A stretch of 64,000 bases of DNA, taken from assembly GCF_020184175.1 (NCBI RefSeq), contig NC_065531.1, positions 18,559,213 through 18,623,212 of the forward strand, given 5' to 3'. The DNA comes from Aphis gossypii. Lineage: Eukaryota; Arthropoda; Insecta; Hemiptera; Aphididae. Shown piece after piece: positions 37,680 to 51,000 of this stretch. The number at the start of each line of letters is the position of its first letter. The stretch's first letter is position 1. Below the pieces are notes generated by a model. It had not been told where the DNA came from, made no database searches, and saw only the letters and a program-made list of their open reading frames with translations. Both the position numbers and the translations under genes were made by a program.

Positions 37680-40600
37680 GTATATCTACTAGTTGTAGTT
37701 ATAGTGTTCAGTACTCAGTCTAGCGTAACGTAACAAAGAATTTTATCGAATTACAAAAATATTTTCGCTGCGTAATATTATGAAATTAAAAATATAGAAA
37801 TCAATAGTGTTTGTATAGAACTAGGAGTGATTTAAATATAATGTTTGTTAAATGAATATTTTAAAAATTTAGAGGTGAGTGGGCGACAATCCAAAACGAT
37901 TTTATAAATCGCAATTGATGGAAAAATTAACATAATTTATCCGTAAACATTTATTGTAAATGTATTAGTGCTTTTGCAGTTATAATAGCGTACACAATAT
38001 ATATGTTATTCAATTAGGTCATTTCACTGAAATATTTATAATTCTATATTTATCTGTACATTTGGATGCGCAGTAAAAAAAAATGTATATATATAGAATA
38101 ATAATAATTATCGTTTCTAAAAATATATTTTAAAAAACCACAATAATTGACTGAGATAATTATTATGATTACAAACATTTACATTTACAAAAAAAAATGT
38201 TCATCTATTAAATACTATTTAGTATAAAAATACCTATTATACACACGTATTTATTTTATAAATAGAAAAAGTTGATTATTATAATAATATTAATAACAGT
38301 AACGTCAGTAACCATAAAAAGTGTTTATGTTGTGACAACAGAATAATATTTTGAATTTAGATCTATATAACTATAATATTATCATACCTACCTAATCATA
38401 ATAATAATATGCTCCAAAAGTCAAAACTATATACTATTTTTATAAGCTATTATAACGTTTGTGATCGGAAAACGTGTTGAATATTTTTTTAACTTAACAA
38501 AAAAACAATTGGCCTTGGCACGTTTGCTATAGGTTAAAATGTTGTGTTATGTATTATTATATTCATTTTTTACACCGATATAAACCTCCAGGGATGAGTG
38601 TCGCAATTTTTTTTAGTCACAGCCCGCCTCAAGGCGTCCAATATACACCATATAAAGTCAGATACAAGTAGTTTACGTATGGATAAAATAAATAATTTGT
38701 AAAATATATTACTTGAAACGATACTATTATGAACATATCACATTTATAAAACAAATAAGACGTTTGCGTAAACTAGTTATCATTATTATGCTAATGACTG
38801 GTGCAGCACGATTGCTCATTTTTTAACAATTTACTTATAAGCAATGTAACATGATTTTGCATTAAAAAATATAGAAGTTTTCTTTTTTTACCGATCATAA
38901 ATACACGGCTGTGAACCAAAAAAGTTTATGTAGAATAATTAAAGGTTTTGAAAAATTCAAATTAATATAAGCTACCTATATAACAATTTAAGCAATATAA
39001 ATTATAGCGTATTAAAAACATACAATTCAAAATCAGAAATAAATATTTAGATGGAATGTATTTATTCGTTCTTGGTTTTAAAATAAAGTCAGTAAAGTCT
39101 TTTGTGTTTGATTGAAATTTTTTTACTGATAGGTTCCATAGATTTTCTTGATTATATATTAGACAAACATTATGTATCCCCTGATGTATGATGGTTTGAA
39201 CTAATTTGTTCATATGAATGTCAGAATATAATACATAAATTGCGATAATAAATGTTAAGGTATATACATAAAAAATAAATTAGACAAATTTTACCATTTT
39301 TTGTGGTCAAAAACTTTTTTTTTTTACGCAGTCATGTTTCACCCGTTCATGTCACTAACGCAGCTTGGACCGTTTCAATGTTGTACGAATGCCAAAATAT
39401 AGAGAGAGATCTAAATATTAGAGTTATTATCATTTAAAACTATGCATTGTACAAAGGCAACCACCCACCAGCAAGCTGCAGTGATATGCATAATAAACAT
39501 TCGCAGTCTTAAAAATTATTTTTTTTTTTAGTCATCTACATAAATAAAAACGACAATTTCGCATTGGGTCACATGCGGTCATTTTAATAAAGCATTCTTG
39601 TATAGTGTATACCCGCGTCTATTCATTAAAAAAATAAAAATAAAATGTATATAGACACGCTGTGCTCTCATAAGTGTGTGTACATTTGTTTGAAAATGTA
39701 CGTAGTTAAATTTTTTTTTAATCGTTACACTGGTGCAGTCTAGTGTAAACATACTCGTTAAAAAAATATTGAGCACTCGAACGATTCACGAATAGAAATA
39801 ATAATAATAAAAAAAAACACAATGGACATTAATTCGTGAATATGCTTTCTATTTCGATTACAAGGCCATCGGCAATCATAATAATAATTGTTATATACGC
39901 TTAGCCGCTTATACAGGAGGTCGTTAGTATTATTAATTAAAACAATATAATATATTAATATATATATATATGTATGTTTGTATGTATATTATATTCGATC
40001 GTAGAAATATTTTAGGAATTATATTATATACGCATATATATATAGGTATGGTATGTACATAAACAATAATAAAATATTGTATATATGCCCACACCCCTCG
40101 AGCACCGCGACACCAGCCCAACTATCAAAAACAATTCAAAACCCGCGGGAGACCGGTAAAACAATCTCGTTTTCGATAAATAGGACCATTCGAGTTCTGA
40201 CTTTTGACGTATAAAATGGTGGGTATAATAATGACGTAGGTTGAACTACAACAGCAATATACATTATTATAATAATACTACGTTTCTATACACGATATTA
40301 TTGTACATTTCAATCATTTAAACGCTTTTTGGAATCAAACATATAATATTATATTGATTTTTGTAGATATAATAATACAACGAGATATACTGCAGATTTA
40401 ACGAAAACGACAAGCATAAATCATTACCCAGGTAAGACCCAATGCAGAGCGACCCAATCAGAGTATATTATGTAGTCACGACTATGATATATATGTAATA
40501 TAAATTATAACACGTATTGAGTTGAGACTAAAAAAAATTCGCTCAAAATCCAAGTCCCTCGGTACTCGGCGTATCTATTATACTTATATAATATATATAA

Positions 40601-41930
40601 TATCGTGCGCTAGACGAATAAAAAGCCGGTTGGAATCAAAGGTGTGCCGGAACGCCCGCGATTTTCACGACTCTTTTGAATCGCTGTTGCTGCAGGGTCG
40701 GACATTTATTATATTCCCGAGATTCGCGTCTCCGCGCACTAGACTACATATTATTATTGTGTACACCCATTATTTCATTATTATATAACCATCATTGTTC
40801 CGGCGGCGGCACGTCGAGGCCGAGAACGTAATAATATAATATTCACACACAATATAAATGACGTCTAGGCAGCCGAACAATACGCTGCCGAGCCGACGGA
40901 ATATTATTATTATTGTTGTGGAAGGCGCGACTATATAATATATATAAACTATATATAGGCTGCTGCTGCTGCATCCTTTCTGCAGCAGCTGCAGCGATCT
41001 ATCGCGTGACGAATCGCAACTCGCCGTATTACCGCAATTACTGTTTTTTTTTTTTTTATAATTTTTTCCGGGCAAGTAAGTAGGTATATATTATTGTAAT
41101 GTATTGATATATCGTGAATAAAGCCGTCGCGCGGGCCTATATATATGTATCGAGTCGTCTACGAAGGAGGGTAAACTATACCTAATATTGCACGATACGC
41201 GTGAGACTTGATATTATTAATATGTGGAAGTGATTTTTTCGTCGAACGAACACACTGCAATAACAAAAATTTACCAACGACAATAATGTAATAATATTAT
41301 TATATTAAATCGAGTATTCATGTACATTCGACGTTTATTCGTAGATAATTGAAAAGTCTTCGTAGAGTAAACTCTTTTTACAGACTGATATGAAACTAAT
41401 TAAGTGTTTTAACATAAATTCTTCTTCGTCTTGACGTTTAAGACGTGCTAATAGTAGCTACGTACCTATATTTTTTCACGTAAAATAATTAGATCTGAAC
41501 CGCTCATCTTACAACGGTATATTATTATAATATATAATACAGTTAACAGTATACAAACACACACAGGATGTAGATTAATTTCCTCCGATTCTATCTGCAG
41601 CTGCGTACTCTTCTTTTTATTCTGCTTTATTATAATATTTACTAGTTATACGCGAGTAGAAACGCAGTTGCCTTTATTGTAAAGTTCTGGATAAACGTTC
41701 ATAATATTTCCGGATTATTAAATCCTGATAGTTATATACTAACTTACTGGTAAATACAAATAATAATATTATACTATGGGTGTGCAACCAAAACAGAAAT
41801 CCGTTTTACAAAAGAAAAATATCAAACGAGTATATAATTTTAATAATATCTCTGTCTCTTATAATTTATAAGATAATATATCATTGTATACACTATTATA
41901 AACTGTACACAACGAACACGTACAATTTTT
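37680..41930. other. AT-rich spacer with a CpG-richer patch at 40.5-41.2 kb
   Basis: I see no supported gene. A strong donor-like CCCAG followed by GTAAGA at 40432 has CTGCAG 36 bases upstream; the 36-nt segment between (40396-40431) is open in two frames and is too short to call. The rest is AT-rich or TA-repeat DNA. Confidence 0.55.
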
Positions 41931-41939
41931 ATTTGAAGA

Positions 41940-42143
41940 ATGCAACGTTTTAAAACATATCCTTGTTTTCACTCGTCTGGTCGATTTTTCATTTTCGTAT
42001 CGTCTTCTCTGGCTACAGCTGTATACCCATTACGGTCTTACCCTCTTCACGCGCGACTTGCCAACAGCAGCAATTTGATGGTTCTTTTATTCGACTATAT
42101 ATTCGACCTTATATATTTTGTTTTAGAAGAGCTTACGATTTAA
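41940..42143 (+). CDS. Candidate small secreted protein, 67 aa
   Basis: The ORF starts with ATG at 41940 and ends with TAA. It reads MQRFKTYPCFHSSGRFFIFV, then SSSLATAVYPLRSYP, ending DLIYFVLEELTI. A polar N-region followed by FFIFVSSSLATA, with Ala-Thr-Ala before VYP, resembles a signal peptide with an A-x-A cleavage site. The hydrophobic core is short and the C-terminal third is hydrophobic too. A strong acceptor-like tract ends at 42018 (GTATCGTCTTCTCTGGCTACAG). After it all three frames are open, one for 49 codons to 42169, so a spliced exon in another frame is an alternative. Confidence 0.28.
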   Translation: MQRFKTYPCFHSSGRFFIFVSSSLATAVYPLRSYPLHARLANSSNLMVLLFDYIFDLIYFVLEELTI

Positions 42144-42570
42144 ATCTTAAAGCACACATATACGAATAATCGTTATAATTGTCTACGCATATATTATTAC
42201 ATAACTCATATATTATATATTATAATATCTATATTGCTTGCTTGTTTGAACCGCATCCTATATGAATTACTCGTTTTATATCCTTTAATTACATTATTCA
42301 TGCATACCACCATGTAATCGTCTTACAAAAGATTACTCGGTTAGTTTGGTTCAAACTCGCTGGGATAAGGAGTCAAAAGCTTTTAGTTATTTTAATATTT
42401 AAGCTCACGCACGGAGACACGAAGTTTTATGTAAAACACGCACAGGTATTATACAGTATGTTGTATGTTGTATTAAACCCATGTATATGTAGATATATTT
42501 TAATAGTATGTATATTGTATAATCAGTGAAATAGCGTGAAAATTGGAAGGCTTAGGGTCTGCCTAGAATA

Positions 42571-42827
42571 GTGGAGGCGAGGCCTTTTAAAACACAGAAA
42601 TTAAATTATAAAATAGTAATACTAGTATTACTAGTGCTTTCGATAATATTTGTTTCATAACTTATCAGTTAATTCGAAACAATAACATTGTATACTTAAA
42701 AATGAACTTTTCGAGTTTCGCTTTTGATTAAAATAACAATAATATCTATTGTTTTTTATGTCACGATAAAAGTATCTTAGCCTTCAATTTGAACATACCC
42801 AGAGGCGCTGCTCTAGATACGTCACTG
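42571..42827. mobile_element. Possible hAT-like MITE remnant
   Basis: Read on the - strand, 42827 to 42801 begins CAGTGACGTATCTAGAGCAG, similar to the CAGTGGCGTA(G/T)C ends of hAT-type elements common in insects. A weakly similar AGTGGAGGCGAGGCC lies at 42573 on the + strand. The interval contains a 20-bp perfect palindrome at 42614-42633. End similarity is low, so this may be two unrelated pieces. Confidence 0.25.
42614..42633. repeat. Perfect 20-bp palindrome TAGTAATACTAGTATTACTA
   Basis: The sequence is fully self-complementary with no spacer. It lies inside the transposon-like interval. Perfect palindromes this long are rare by chance, even in AT-rich DNA. Confidence 0.85.
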
Positions 42828-42904
42828 TATATCATGTACAAAAGAATGATAAGCACCATGACGCTTAAGGCTTAAACTACAGATCCGAACAGAAAATATA
42901 CCTA

Positions 42905-43224
42905 TACAGGGTGTCTCATGGTGTTAATATACATGACGTCCTTTCCTCCTTCCGTCCCACTTTAAATATTATAATTTATATGCATAAAGGAAATTAATAA
43001 TTCTGCATTTTAACAATTTAAATATAGTTGGGTTTTTTTTTACAAAAACATTTCCAGTATTTTTAAAACTATTTTGAGCTCAGGTATAGTACAAACATTT
43101 CCATGCATAATCTAGTGTCACATCCTTAAATAAAATTTCAAAAATATTAAATCGAAAAAAAAACGATAAATTTCAATAAACTGTGTTGATGACATACAGT
43201 GAGACTTTTAGCTACACTCTGTTA
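42905..43224. mobile_element. Possible MITE with ACAGGGTGT-type ends
   Basis: The left end reads TACAGGGTGTCTC. The reverse complement of the right end reads TAACAGAGTGTAGC. The CAG(G/A)GTGT core is shared. The interior is AT-rich and noncoding. It resembles the element at 7972-8126 in end type. Target duplications were not resolved. Confidence 0.3.
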
Positions 43225-45600
43225 ACATTCAGACATATAGTGTAGATAAATTATGTAGTCTCATAAAATGCATATGTATTTTACTTATTATTAAGTATAC
43301 TATATGGTTAAAGATGTATAGATAGAGAGCGAGAAAGGGAGACAGCCATCGGACAAACTATATATTATAATATATTTACAGAAATCCCGCGAGGAAATAA
43401 TTTAATACTATAATATAGTCAAATCTCACTGAAATAATATTATATTGTATAATGAAGTTATATTATAAACACAATATTATAATATATAAACCATACTGTC
43501 GTATCGTATGCTAATACAATTTTTCACCAGGTAAAAACCGCATGAATATGCAAATAATGATAATACAAACAATGTTGACATATATTGTATTTTTTTTTTT
43601 TTTGACCGATTTTTGAAAGTTGAATATTTTAATAACGATTTAATATTTAGTTACTTTAGTCTTTGGCTATTTATTTATTTACAATTTACATGCATAATAC
43701 ATCATTCAATACTGATAATTATTCATTTTTTACTATCGTTAAAATGTATAATTGAATATAGTAAAGGTTAGGTAATGTTTTCACTTAACATATTATACAC
43801 GCTGCAGTTAATCGCGGATTAAGGGTCCTGTTTTTTTATAATATGCACGCGGTCGATATCATTAAAGTATAAATCTATGCATATTGCATAATATATTGTA
43901 TTAAATTATAATTTAATACTATTGTGCTATTGTCTATAATTTATTGTATGTACAATTTAATTTAAATAATATTATATTATATTATATTAATTCAGAACAA
44001 TCGGTTTAGTGTATAATAATTAGCTGTGAATAATAGTTATCAATATGATATTTCAACAATAAAAATAAATATTCAATTGTTGTGTTATGTATACAATATT
44101 ATATTTCAAACATGGAAACTTATCGAGACGATAATGTTCTAGACTTAACATTAATATTAATCAACGGAAAAAAAATTTGTCACGGACAAGTCTTGTCACA
44201 CGATTCGCATTTGTAGTTAGAACGAAAGTTTATAACGTTCGTTTTATTATTATTTGTATGAGCTGGGATTACATATTCGCATTATAATATGATGTATAAA
44301 ATAATAAATATTTTATATGGGGCACAGCTCAACAAGCTGAAAACGCTAAAAACCGCTAGTTTTCAAGTGGAACAGGAAAAAAAAGTTTAACCAGAATACA
44401 TATTATATTGTTCACTATTTCGATATTAAATGTAAATACATACACGAGTGGACTGTACTCAACAGACCATCAACTCAATAAATCTACACCATTACATGTA
44501 TTTCACAATAATAATAATGCGCAGAATATTATTTTTGTGTCATTACGATTTTTTATTTATAGAAAATTATACGCTCAGCCAATGCAGATCGTTTTAAAAT
44601 TTTGTGATAATATATGCCGATATACCACTCGAACATAATTTTAAAATAATCATTTTTAAATAGAAAACAAAGTCTACGACACTGTATTACCTATAACATA
44701 TAGAATAACGTAAAAAATGAATCGAATAGAAATATCACGTGTTTTCTTGCATAATGCATAGGCATAATATATTGTAACAAATTCACTTTTCGATATATTT
44801 TGTAAAATTTTCTTTATCTAGTATATTGTATTAAATTCGTTCGAAATAAATGCATAAATGTATATATTATACACCACTATACTCATTATAGACGCAGTAA
44901 AATGATGACGTGCTGGACGCGATTCAGTCATTTCAAATTAATAGTTCCCCAACAATTCCTTAAATGCAATACTCGGCAATACCTTAAACTACACTCCTAG
45001 CGTTCTAACCCTATACCGTAAGTATATATGTACATAGGTACTTGAATACAAATTACAATAGACTTATAACATCGCACGCCCGTTTTGTTATAGTTGTACA
45101 TTATAATATTATGTACGGCTATGTGCATTATAATACGTAGGTATTATGCCGCGCAACATTCGCCGGCCGCCTTCGGTTTTCGAGTCCGTATAATATTAAT
45201 AATATATACCTATACAATGTATAATTATTACGATGTCGATAGACGGCAGTCGTTACACTATATATTGTTATAATATAATACTGCGGAGTGCTGTCTCACA
45301 GTATTTGTCCTTCCAATGAGTTTTTTTTTTATTTTTAATTAATTAATATTAGAAGTACCATTTGGGAAAATCATTGAACACGATAAATTATTATATAACT
45401 ATGCCATATAAAAAACATAGTCACAATAACGACACGATTACCCATAATAATACATTGTATCATTATTCATAGGGTTTATTTTTTTACCTAACATAACCCA
45501 ATCTAGGAGGTATAGGATATTCCTAGGATAAATCGCAATTTACATTGTACTTACTAATTAATGTACAGATATAATGTTGTGTTAAAAGTCACAAGTCATT
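43225..45600. other. AT-rich spacer
   Basis: No gene feature was seen. TA and TTA runs, a poly-T at about 43591 and TAATAT repeats dominate. Confidence 0.6.
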
Positions 45601-48600
45601 ATTTTTCACGATACGATTTTAACCTGCTGCAGTCCATTTATAAACATAGTATAATGAATAAGTCTTAAAGTTTAGGCGGATATACTTATACCCTCGGCGG
45701 GTGGTGGGTGGGTCACGGGTGACTACCTATATATGTACACACGGACAATGCACGGTGGACACTCGTGGTATATACGTACACATGGTTATACGCGAATATA
45801 CGTCCTATGTGCTCGATAAAACACTATTTTCACGCTCTCATTGCGACAAAATTGTGTTCTAAAAGTTTTCGAACTCCGTGCAGTGCCGTTGCCGCAACAC
45901 TATTACATAATATATATATACATATAAGTGTGTGTGTGTGTGTATAATATGGGTAACGCTGCACGACACGGCCGAAATAATGAAAACTTATCGATCCCGT
46001 GCTCAGTCGTTCCTATATACACATCCCAAAGGCGCGGTATAGCGTTTCTTCTTCTTGACCGAGCGATTTTTTTCTCCGTTCCATATACACTTTGTCGTGC
46101 CCCTCTTCGAAACTATTCCCAAGCGAGATTTGGCTCCAATATCGGCACTGGCTCGCGAGTGTGTGTGTGTTTGTGCTCTCTCGTCGTCTATATACACAGA
46201 GTATAATATTATATACACTCGACGACCGAACGAGATTAATCGAAAACGTCGTTAAACTTGCCGTAAATCGCGTAACTATTACATTGGATACCGACGACCG
46301 TCATCCTCGTCCGTTATACCTATACACATAATATACGTCGTATATATACATATATACACGTATACTGTATATATTCTCGGCGGGAAATTCTTAACATTTC
46401 GAAACCGGCGACGCGACTGTAATGTTTAAATTACTAATCAACCGGAGTGGCGTGCCGCGCGCGCGTGATCGAGTCGCCAAACTTGAAACTTTCCGAGCGT
46501 ACTAACGAATTTCGGACGACGACGGTATATATACGCGTGCTACAGTCGAAAACTATTTATATAATATATATGTGTGTGTGTGTGTATGTTATATACGCAT
46601 CACACGCTTCGCCAGCCTCGTCGTCTATATTATTATATTTGTTCCGGATAAACGGCGGACGACACGAAAATGGAACATTGTTGCAGTGTAATGTGCGCAT
46701 AGTTATACCTGTATATTGCTATTATACGTATTATAAGCTTTATACGCTTATGCGCATACCCATATACCGGTCGTATATAAAACGGCCCTACGAGCGATTA
46801 ATATTAATATATACGTTGCAAATTGCAATGATGGGGGGGGAGGTGAAAGAAAATACATTACCGACGAATCAACCGATAATAAAGAAACGGGTAGAACGTA
46901 CCTATACTTCCGTTTTTTTCGTACTGTTGTTGTTTTTTTTTCGTTAAAATATCGTAGGGATTGACGGGCGTGCTGGCGGGATATTCAACGTTTCCTGTAA
47001 AAAAAAATATATATATAGGTACCTACGCATTATGGCCGACTATACACTATATATAAGTGCATACACACGCGAGCACATATACGCTCACAGACACGCGCAC
47101 ACACACTCAAGCGCATCATAATATATATAAGGTCGTTACAATTAATGAAAATAAATAATTTAAACAACAACAACTGCAACAACAAAAAAATCTCTTTTTA
47201 ACCATCCTTAATCAGCCAACCGGCTCAAAGCTTAACGAATTGTATACTCAGGGGCTTCGCCGGCCGGGCGCACCATATGTCGGCCGACTTTATGTGTTTC
47301 ACATGAACAAACATGACCCTTAGTAGAATGTTATAACCCTCTGTTGTAAAGGGCACACGACGGCTAAATATCAGTTACGTTCAATGTGACCGTATACTGC
47401 AATATTATTATGAATCTTTATTGGTTTCGACAAACTTTATAATGTATAAACACGATAATAATGTATGGCCAAGTACAAGAATATAACGACACCGTCGTCG
47501 TATATTATATAGTCTATCCGTGCACAAAACGTAACCCGATATAAGAGGTATACAGCGAATATATCAGGAAATTAAAAATTCGAAAAACGCGATCGGCAAA
47601 TCACAAACGCCTTGGATGAAATACGACTACTCAACGACAGTATTACAATCGCCATCTCCGCCGAAATGGTATTTAAACCATACGAATAATATACGACGCA
47701 TATATTATATTATCGTGAAGTATAATAATGTGATGTATATCGCTTATAATAATTATCTTCGTGTCTATACAGCATAAATATAATACAGCCATATAGGTGC
47801 ATGCGATGTTATATTTTACTATTATGAGATACATCACAGTCGGCGCGGCGCGTGTACGCAAATAATAATATATAATACGGCGATGGAAAGTTTAAAACGT
47901 CCTAAAAATATCGAAATACCCTCTCCCCCTGTTGACCTAACAGCAGGAGTGTTCCGATTACCGTGCGTTTTTTAAATCGTATATTATTATAATTTATGCG
48001 GCCGCTCGGTACATTAAAACGAGCAGATGGCTCTCGACTATATTGCAAACTGGATTTTAGTTTTTAATTAATGATAATCCGTCGCAGACAGGCATCGATC
48101 GAAATCGCAGACGTCGCGTTGTACGGTTTGTACACACATATACACACTCACGCTCACGACACAACGAAATGGATAATTAAAAACAAGCAGTGTCCTAAAC
48201 ATTTTAAAATTATTGCATTCCGTTTTATGCCGATGTATATTTTACATTTATCCGTATAAAATACCCATCACACGATTCACGGCGTCGCGAGCGTTTTAAT
48301 ATTCCGAATTGATAAAACACATGCACGTCGTATTCGTTTATTACAATGTAGAGTATAACATGTACAGCTGGTCACACTTTTATTCGAATTTTATGCGTAA
48401 AACTCCGGAAATTACGCGGGACGGTTTCGTCCGTCTCGTCGTTCGAGTATCACGAGTCGCGGACCCTACCTATATGAGCCGCACGACGTTGCAGCCAGTC
48501 GTAAAATTCGATAACAATCTTAAGTCGTCGCACGAGACGACGAAGATGATAATAATAATATTAATTAATAATTTCTACTGCTTACATCTATACGACAGCG

Positions 48601-49521
48601 CGAGTGACGAGATGAGAATATGAGATGCAAATGCCTGTAATATAATATTCATATTTCGTCACTCATAATATATTATATTATTATTATTATTATACAGTCG
48701 GCCCAAAATAAAACGGGAGGTTATGTATAGGTACTGCAACAGACGATCTCAGCTATATAAAGGTATCCAATATGTTATTATCATAATACACGTGCATACG
48801 TGTGTATGTATACGCTCTTAACGTTTGAAAAACAACCGAGAGAAAGAAAATCCTCGGGCCGTCTCGAAAACGTTTGAAAACCGACCCTCTTGCCTTCTCG
48901 TGATGTGTGGGATTCGCGACAGATGAGTATAATATTACAAATAATATAACATATTATAATACAAGACCTGATGCAACTACAGCTATGCACACAGAATGGC
49001 CGCGTCGTCCTACCGATGAGCTCCCAAAAGGCCAAAACCCTGCTCTTCGGGGGGAGAAAATAAAACACGTTCTCGTGCCGTGTATATGTCGACCGCAACG
49101 GTCAAAATAATTATTCCGATCGCGTACATATTTGTACTTGCACTGCGCAGTACCTTGTAAGTACGCGTTGTTATTGTCGTTACTCAAACGCATATAATAT
49201 AATAATAATAATAATATACTATATGTATATATTACGTTAAATTATATTATTATACGTTCTATAGACCAATTGTGTGCGGGTAACACTATACATTTTATAC
49301 CTGTTTAAGTACGTCGACTACTTATTATTACGATATACACGTATATATCGTTTTTGCTCGTCGAATAAATTATGGCGCCGAGTAGGCTACATAATTACGC
49401 TCGGCAACGCCGCAACGCACACTTCTGTACGATATTATAATTTATAATTTTATAATAATAACAACAACAATCGGTGGCATTTTTTCGTCGGGTTGCGAAA
49501 GGAGACGGTCGAAGCGACGCA

Positions 49522-49523
<2 letters not shown>

Positions 49524-49562
<39 letters not shown>

Positions 49563-49574
49563 TGTGTGTGTGTG
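49524..49574. repeat. (TG)n microsatellite
   Basis: About 25 TG units with one interruption at 49555-49556. Alternating purine-pyrimidine DNA of this length can adopt Z-form. Shorter GT runs lie at 45928-45943 and about 46571-46586, and a CA run lies at 58770-58787. Confidence 0.95.
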
Positions 49575-50401
49575 CGGTGAGCACGTTTGGAGCGGAGGAA
49601 GAACAAGAAGAAGAAGAGGTCGCGTAAAAACATAATACTATATAGCTGATGTACCTGCAGTGTATACGCGTATATATAAATAAAATAACAATAATAATAA
49701 CCACCTTTTGCATTTGCATAACAAACGCATTACCATTTCTAATTGAAGTGCCAGCCGAGCTATAGGGCAACGGGACATAATGCAAATTTCCTTATATAAT
49801 CCCAACGGGCGACGCTCTCGGACTTTGTGATCCATAAAAAAAAATAGGAAGGAAAAAAGCGTTTCGGGGCGAGATATCAAGCAAACGAAAAGGCTACTGA
49901 AAAAAAAATATCATGCTATTATTATTATTGTTGTTTACGCTCCCGCGTGTTATGTACATGGGGCCGGGGTGGAGATGGCGAGAGGGCGTGATGGCGGAGA
50001 GAGGTATAGAGCCGTGTGAAATCGTCGGTTGCGTCGTTAGCGGCCCGTCGTCGTCGCAGCCGAGGCGAGTTTTTATAATATGGTGTACACACACAGTCTT
50101 TCGGAGAGGATTAATATAATAACAATAAAAAAACGGTCCTCTCGGCGTCATTGTCGTTGCCGTCGTCGCCGTTTAATGACAAAAGTATAACAACTGTACG
50201 CTATATAGCGGGACCCGCGTGTTTTTGTATTCCGGTTTTAGGGTATGTAAGTATGCGCAGTCGGTCATTTCGTTTTTTATTCGTAAATTCGTTTTTTTAC
50301 GAATTCCCCTCACTACCGTACTTGCGCGCCGCCAAACCACTAACTCCTTGGCTCGGTGCCGGCAACGTTTCAAACAGAATTCTTCGCGTATTTTCCGCAC
50401 A

Positions 50402-50407
50402 TCAGTT
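50402..50407 (+). promoter_or_regulatory. Initiator-like TCAGTT in a CpG-rich block
   Basis: TCAGTT matches the arthropod initiator. GGTTG lies at about +26 to +30, close to but not at the DPE position, and no TATA box precedes it. The surrounding 50000-50560 block is among the most CpG-rich in the window. A core promoter here is possible but unsupported by a downstream gene. Confidence 0.2.
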
Positions 50408-51000
50408 GAACGCGCGCGTGTGAGTGCGGGTTGGGGAGGGAGTTGCGTCCGTCACGATTCCTTTTGTTTTCCGAACCCGAAAAATCTTAGGGTGCCGCAC
50501 GCTAGCCGTTTCGTGAATGTTTATATTATGCACGCCACACGGTAACGTTCGGTTCCGTTTGTTATCGTCGAAAACAGCTCGGGGTCGTATAATGTTTAAT
50601 AATATATGTGTCCGCCTCGCCGCCTCGGTTGTGATGTATAACAATAGAAACGTATACCTATCATTGTATATAAATCGTAATGCATATTATACGAACGAAC
50701 GTAAATCAAGACGAGAACTTTCGAAAAACCACCTAGGTACGGAAAGTGGGGAATTCCACGTAAACGTAAAACGTACGATGTATAAACATTTAAAAATCTG
50801 AAATCACTTACTGTCAATCGTCACGTGTATGCCTCGCCGATCTAAAATTATTTTTATAGATTTCCAAAAGTAGAGTGTATAATCGGCCAGAAATATTAAA
50901 CCTTTTTTTATTTTTGCTATTTTATCGATCACATTTTTAGCCAAAATAAACCAAGCATTTCTTGTATGTGTTCTGAGATTCAATCGGAGATGGTTATAAA

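Larger units (their letters stand above)
45601..51000. other. CpG-rich, microsatellite-rich tract without clear genes
   Basis: The tract has many CpG-rich patches (45700-46550, 48000-48600, 48800-49100, 49950-50560). Overlapping ORFs are open on both strands, the longest being 166 codons at 46447-46947, which has no ATG at its start and runs through a GT repeat. No splice-consistent coding model emerged. A regulatory region or lncRNA locus is a reasonable inference. Confidence 0.4.

Noticed and set aside
46447..46947. 166-codon ORF, the longest in the window
   Set aside because: It does not begin with ATG, runs through a GT microsatellite (giving CVCVYV) and consists mainly of Tyr/Ile/Arg residues expected from TATACG-rich DNA.
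49442..49785. Overlapping - strand ORFs rich in His-Thr
   Set aside because: The residues come from reading the (TG)n microsatellite at 49524-49574.
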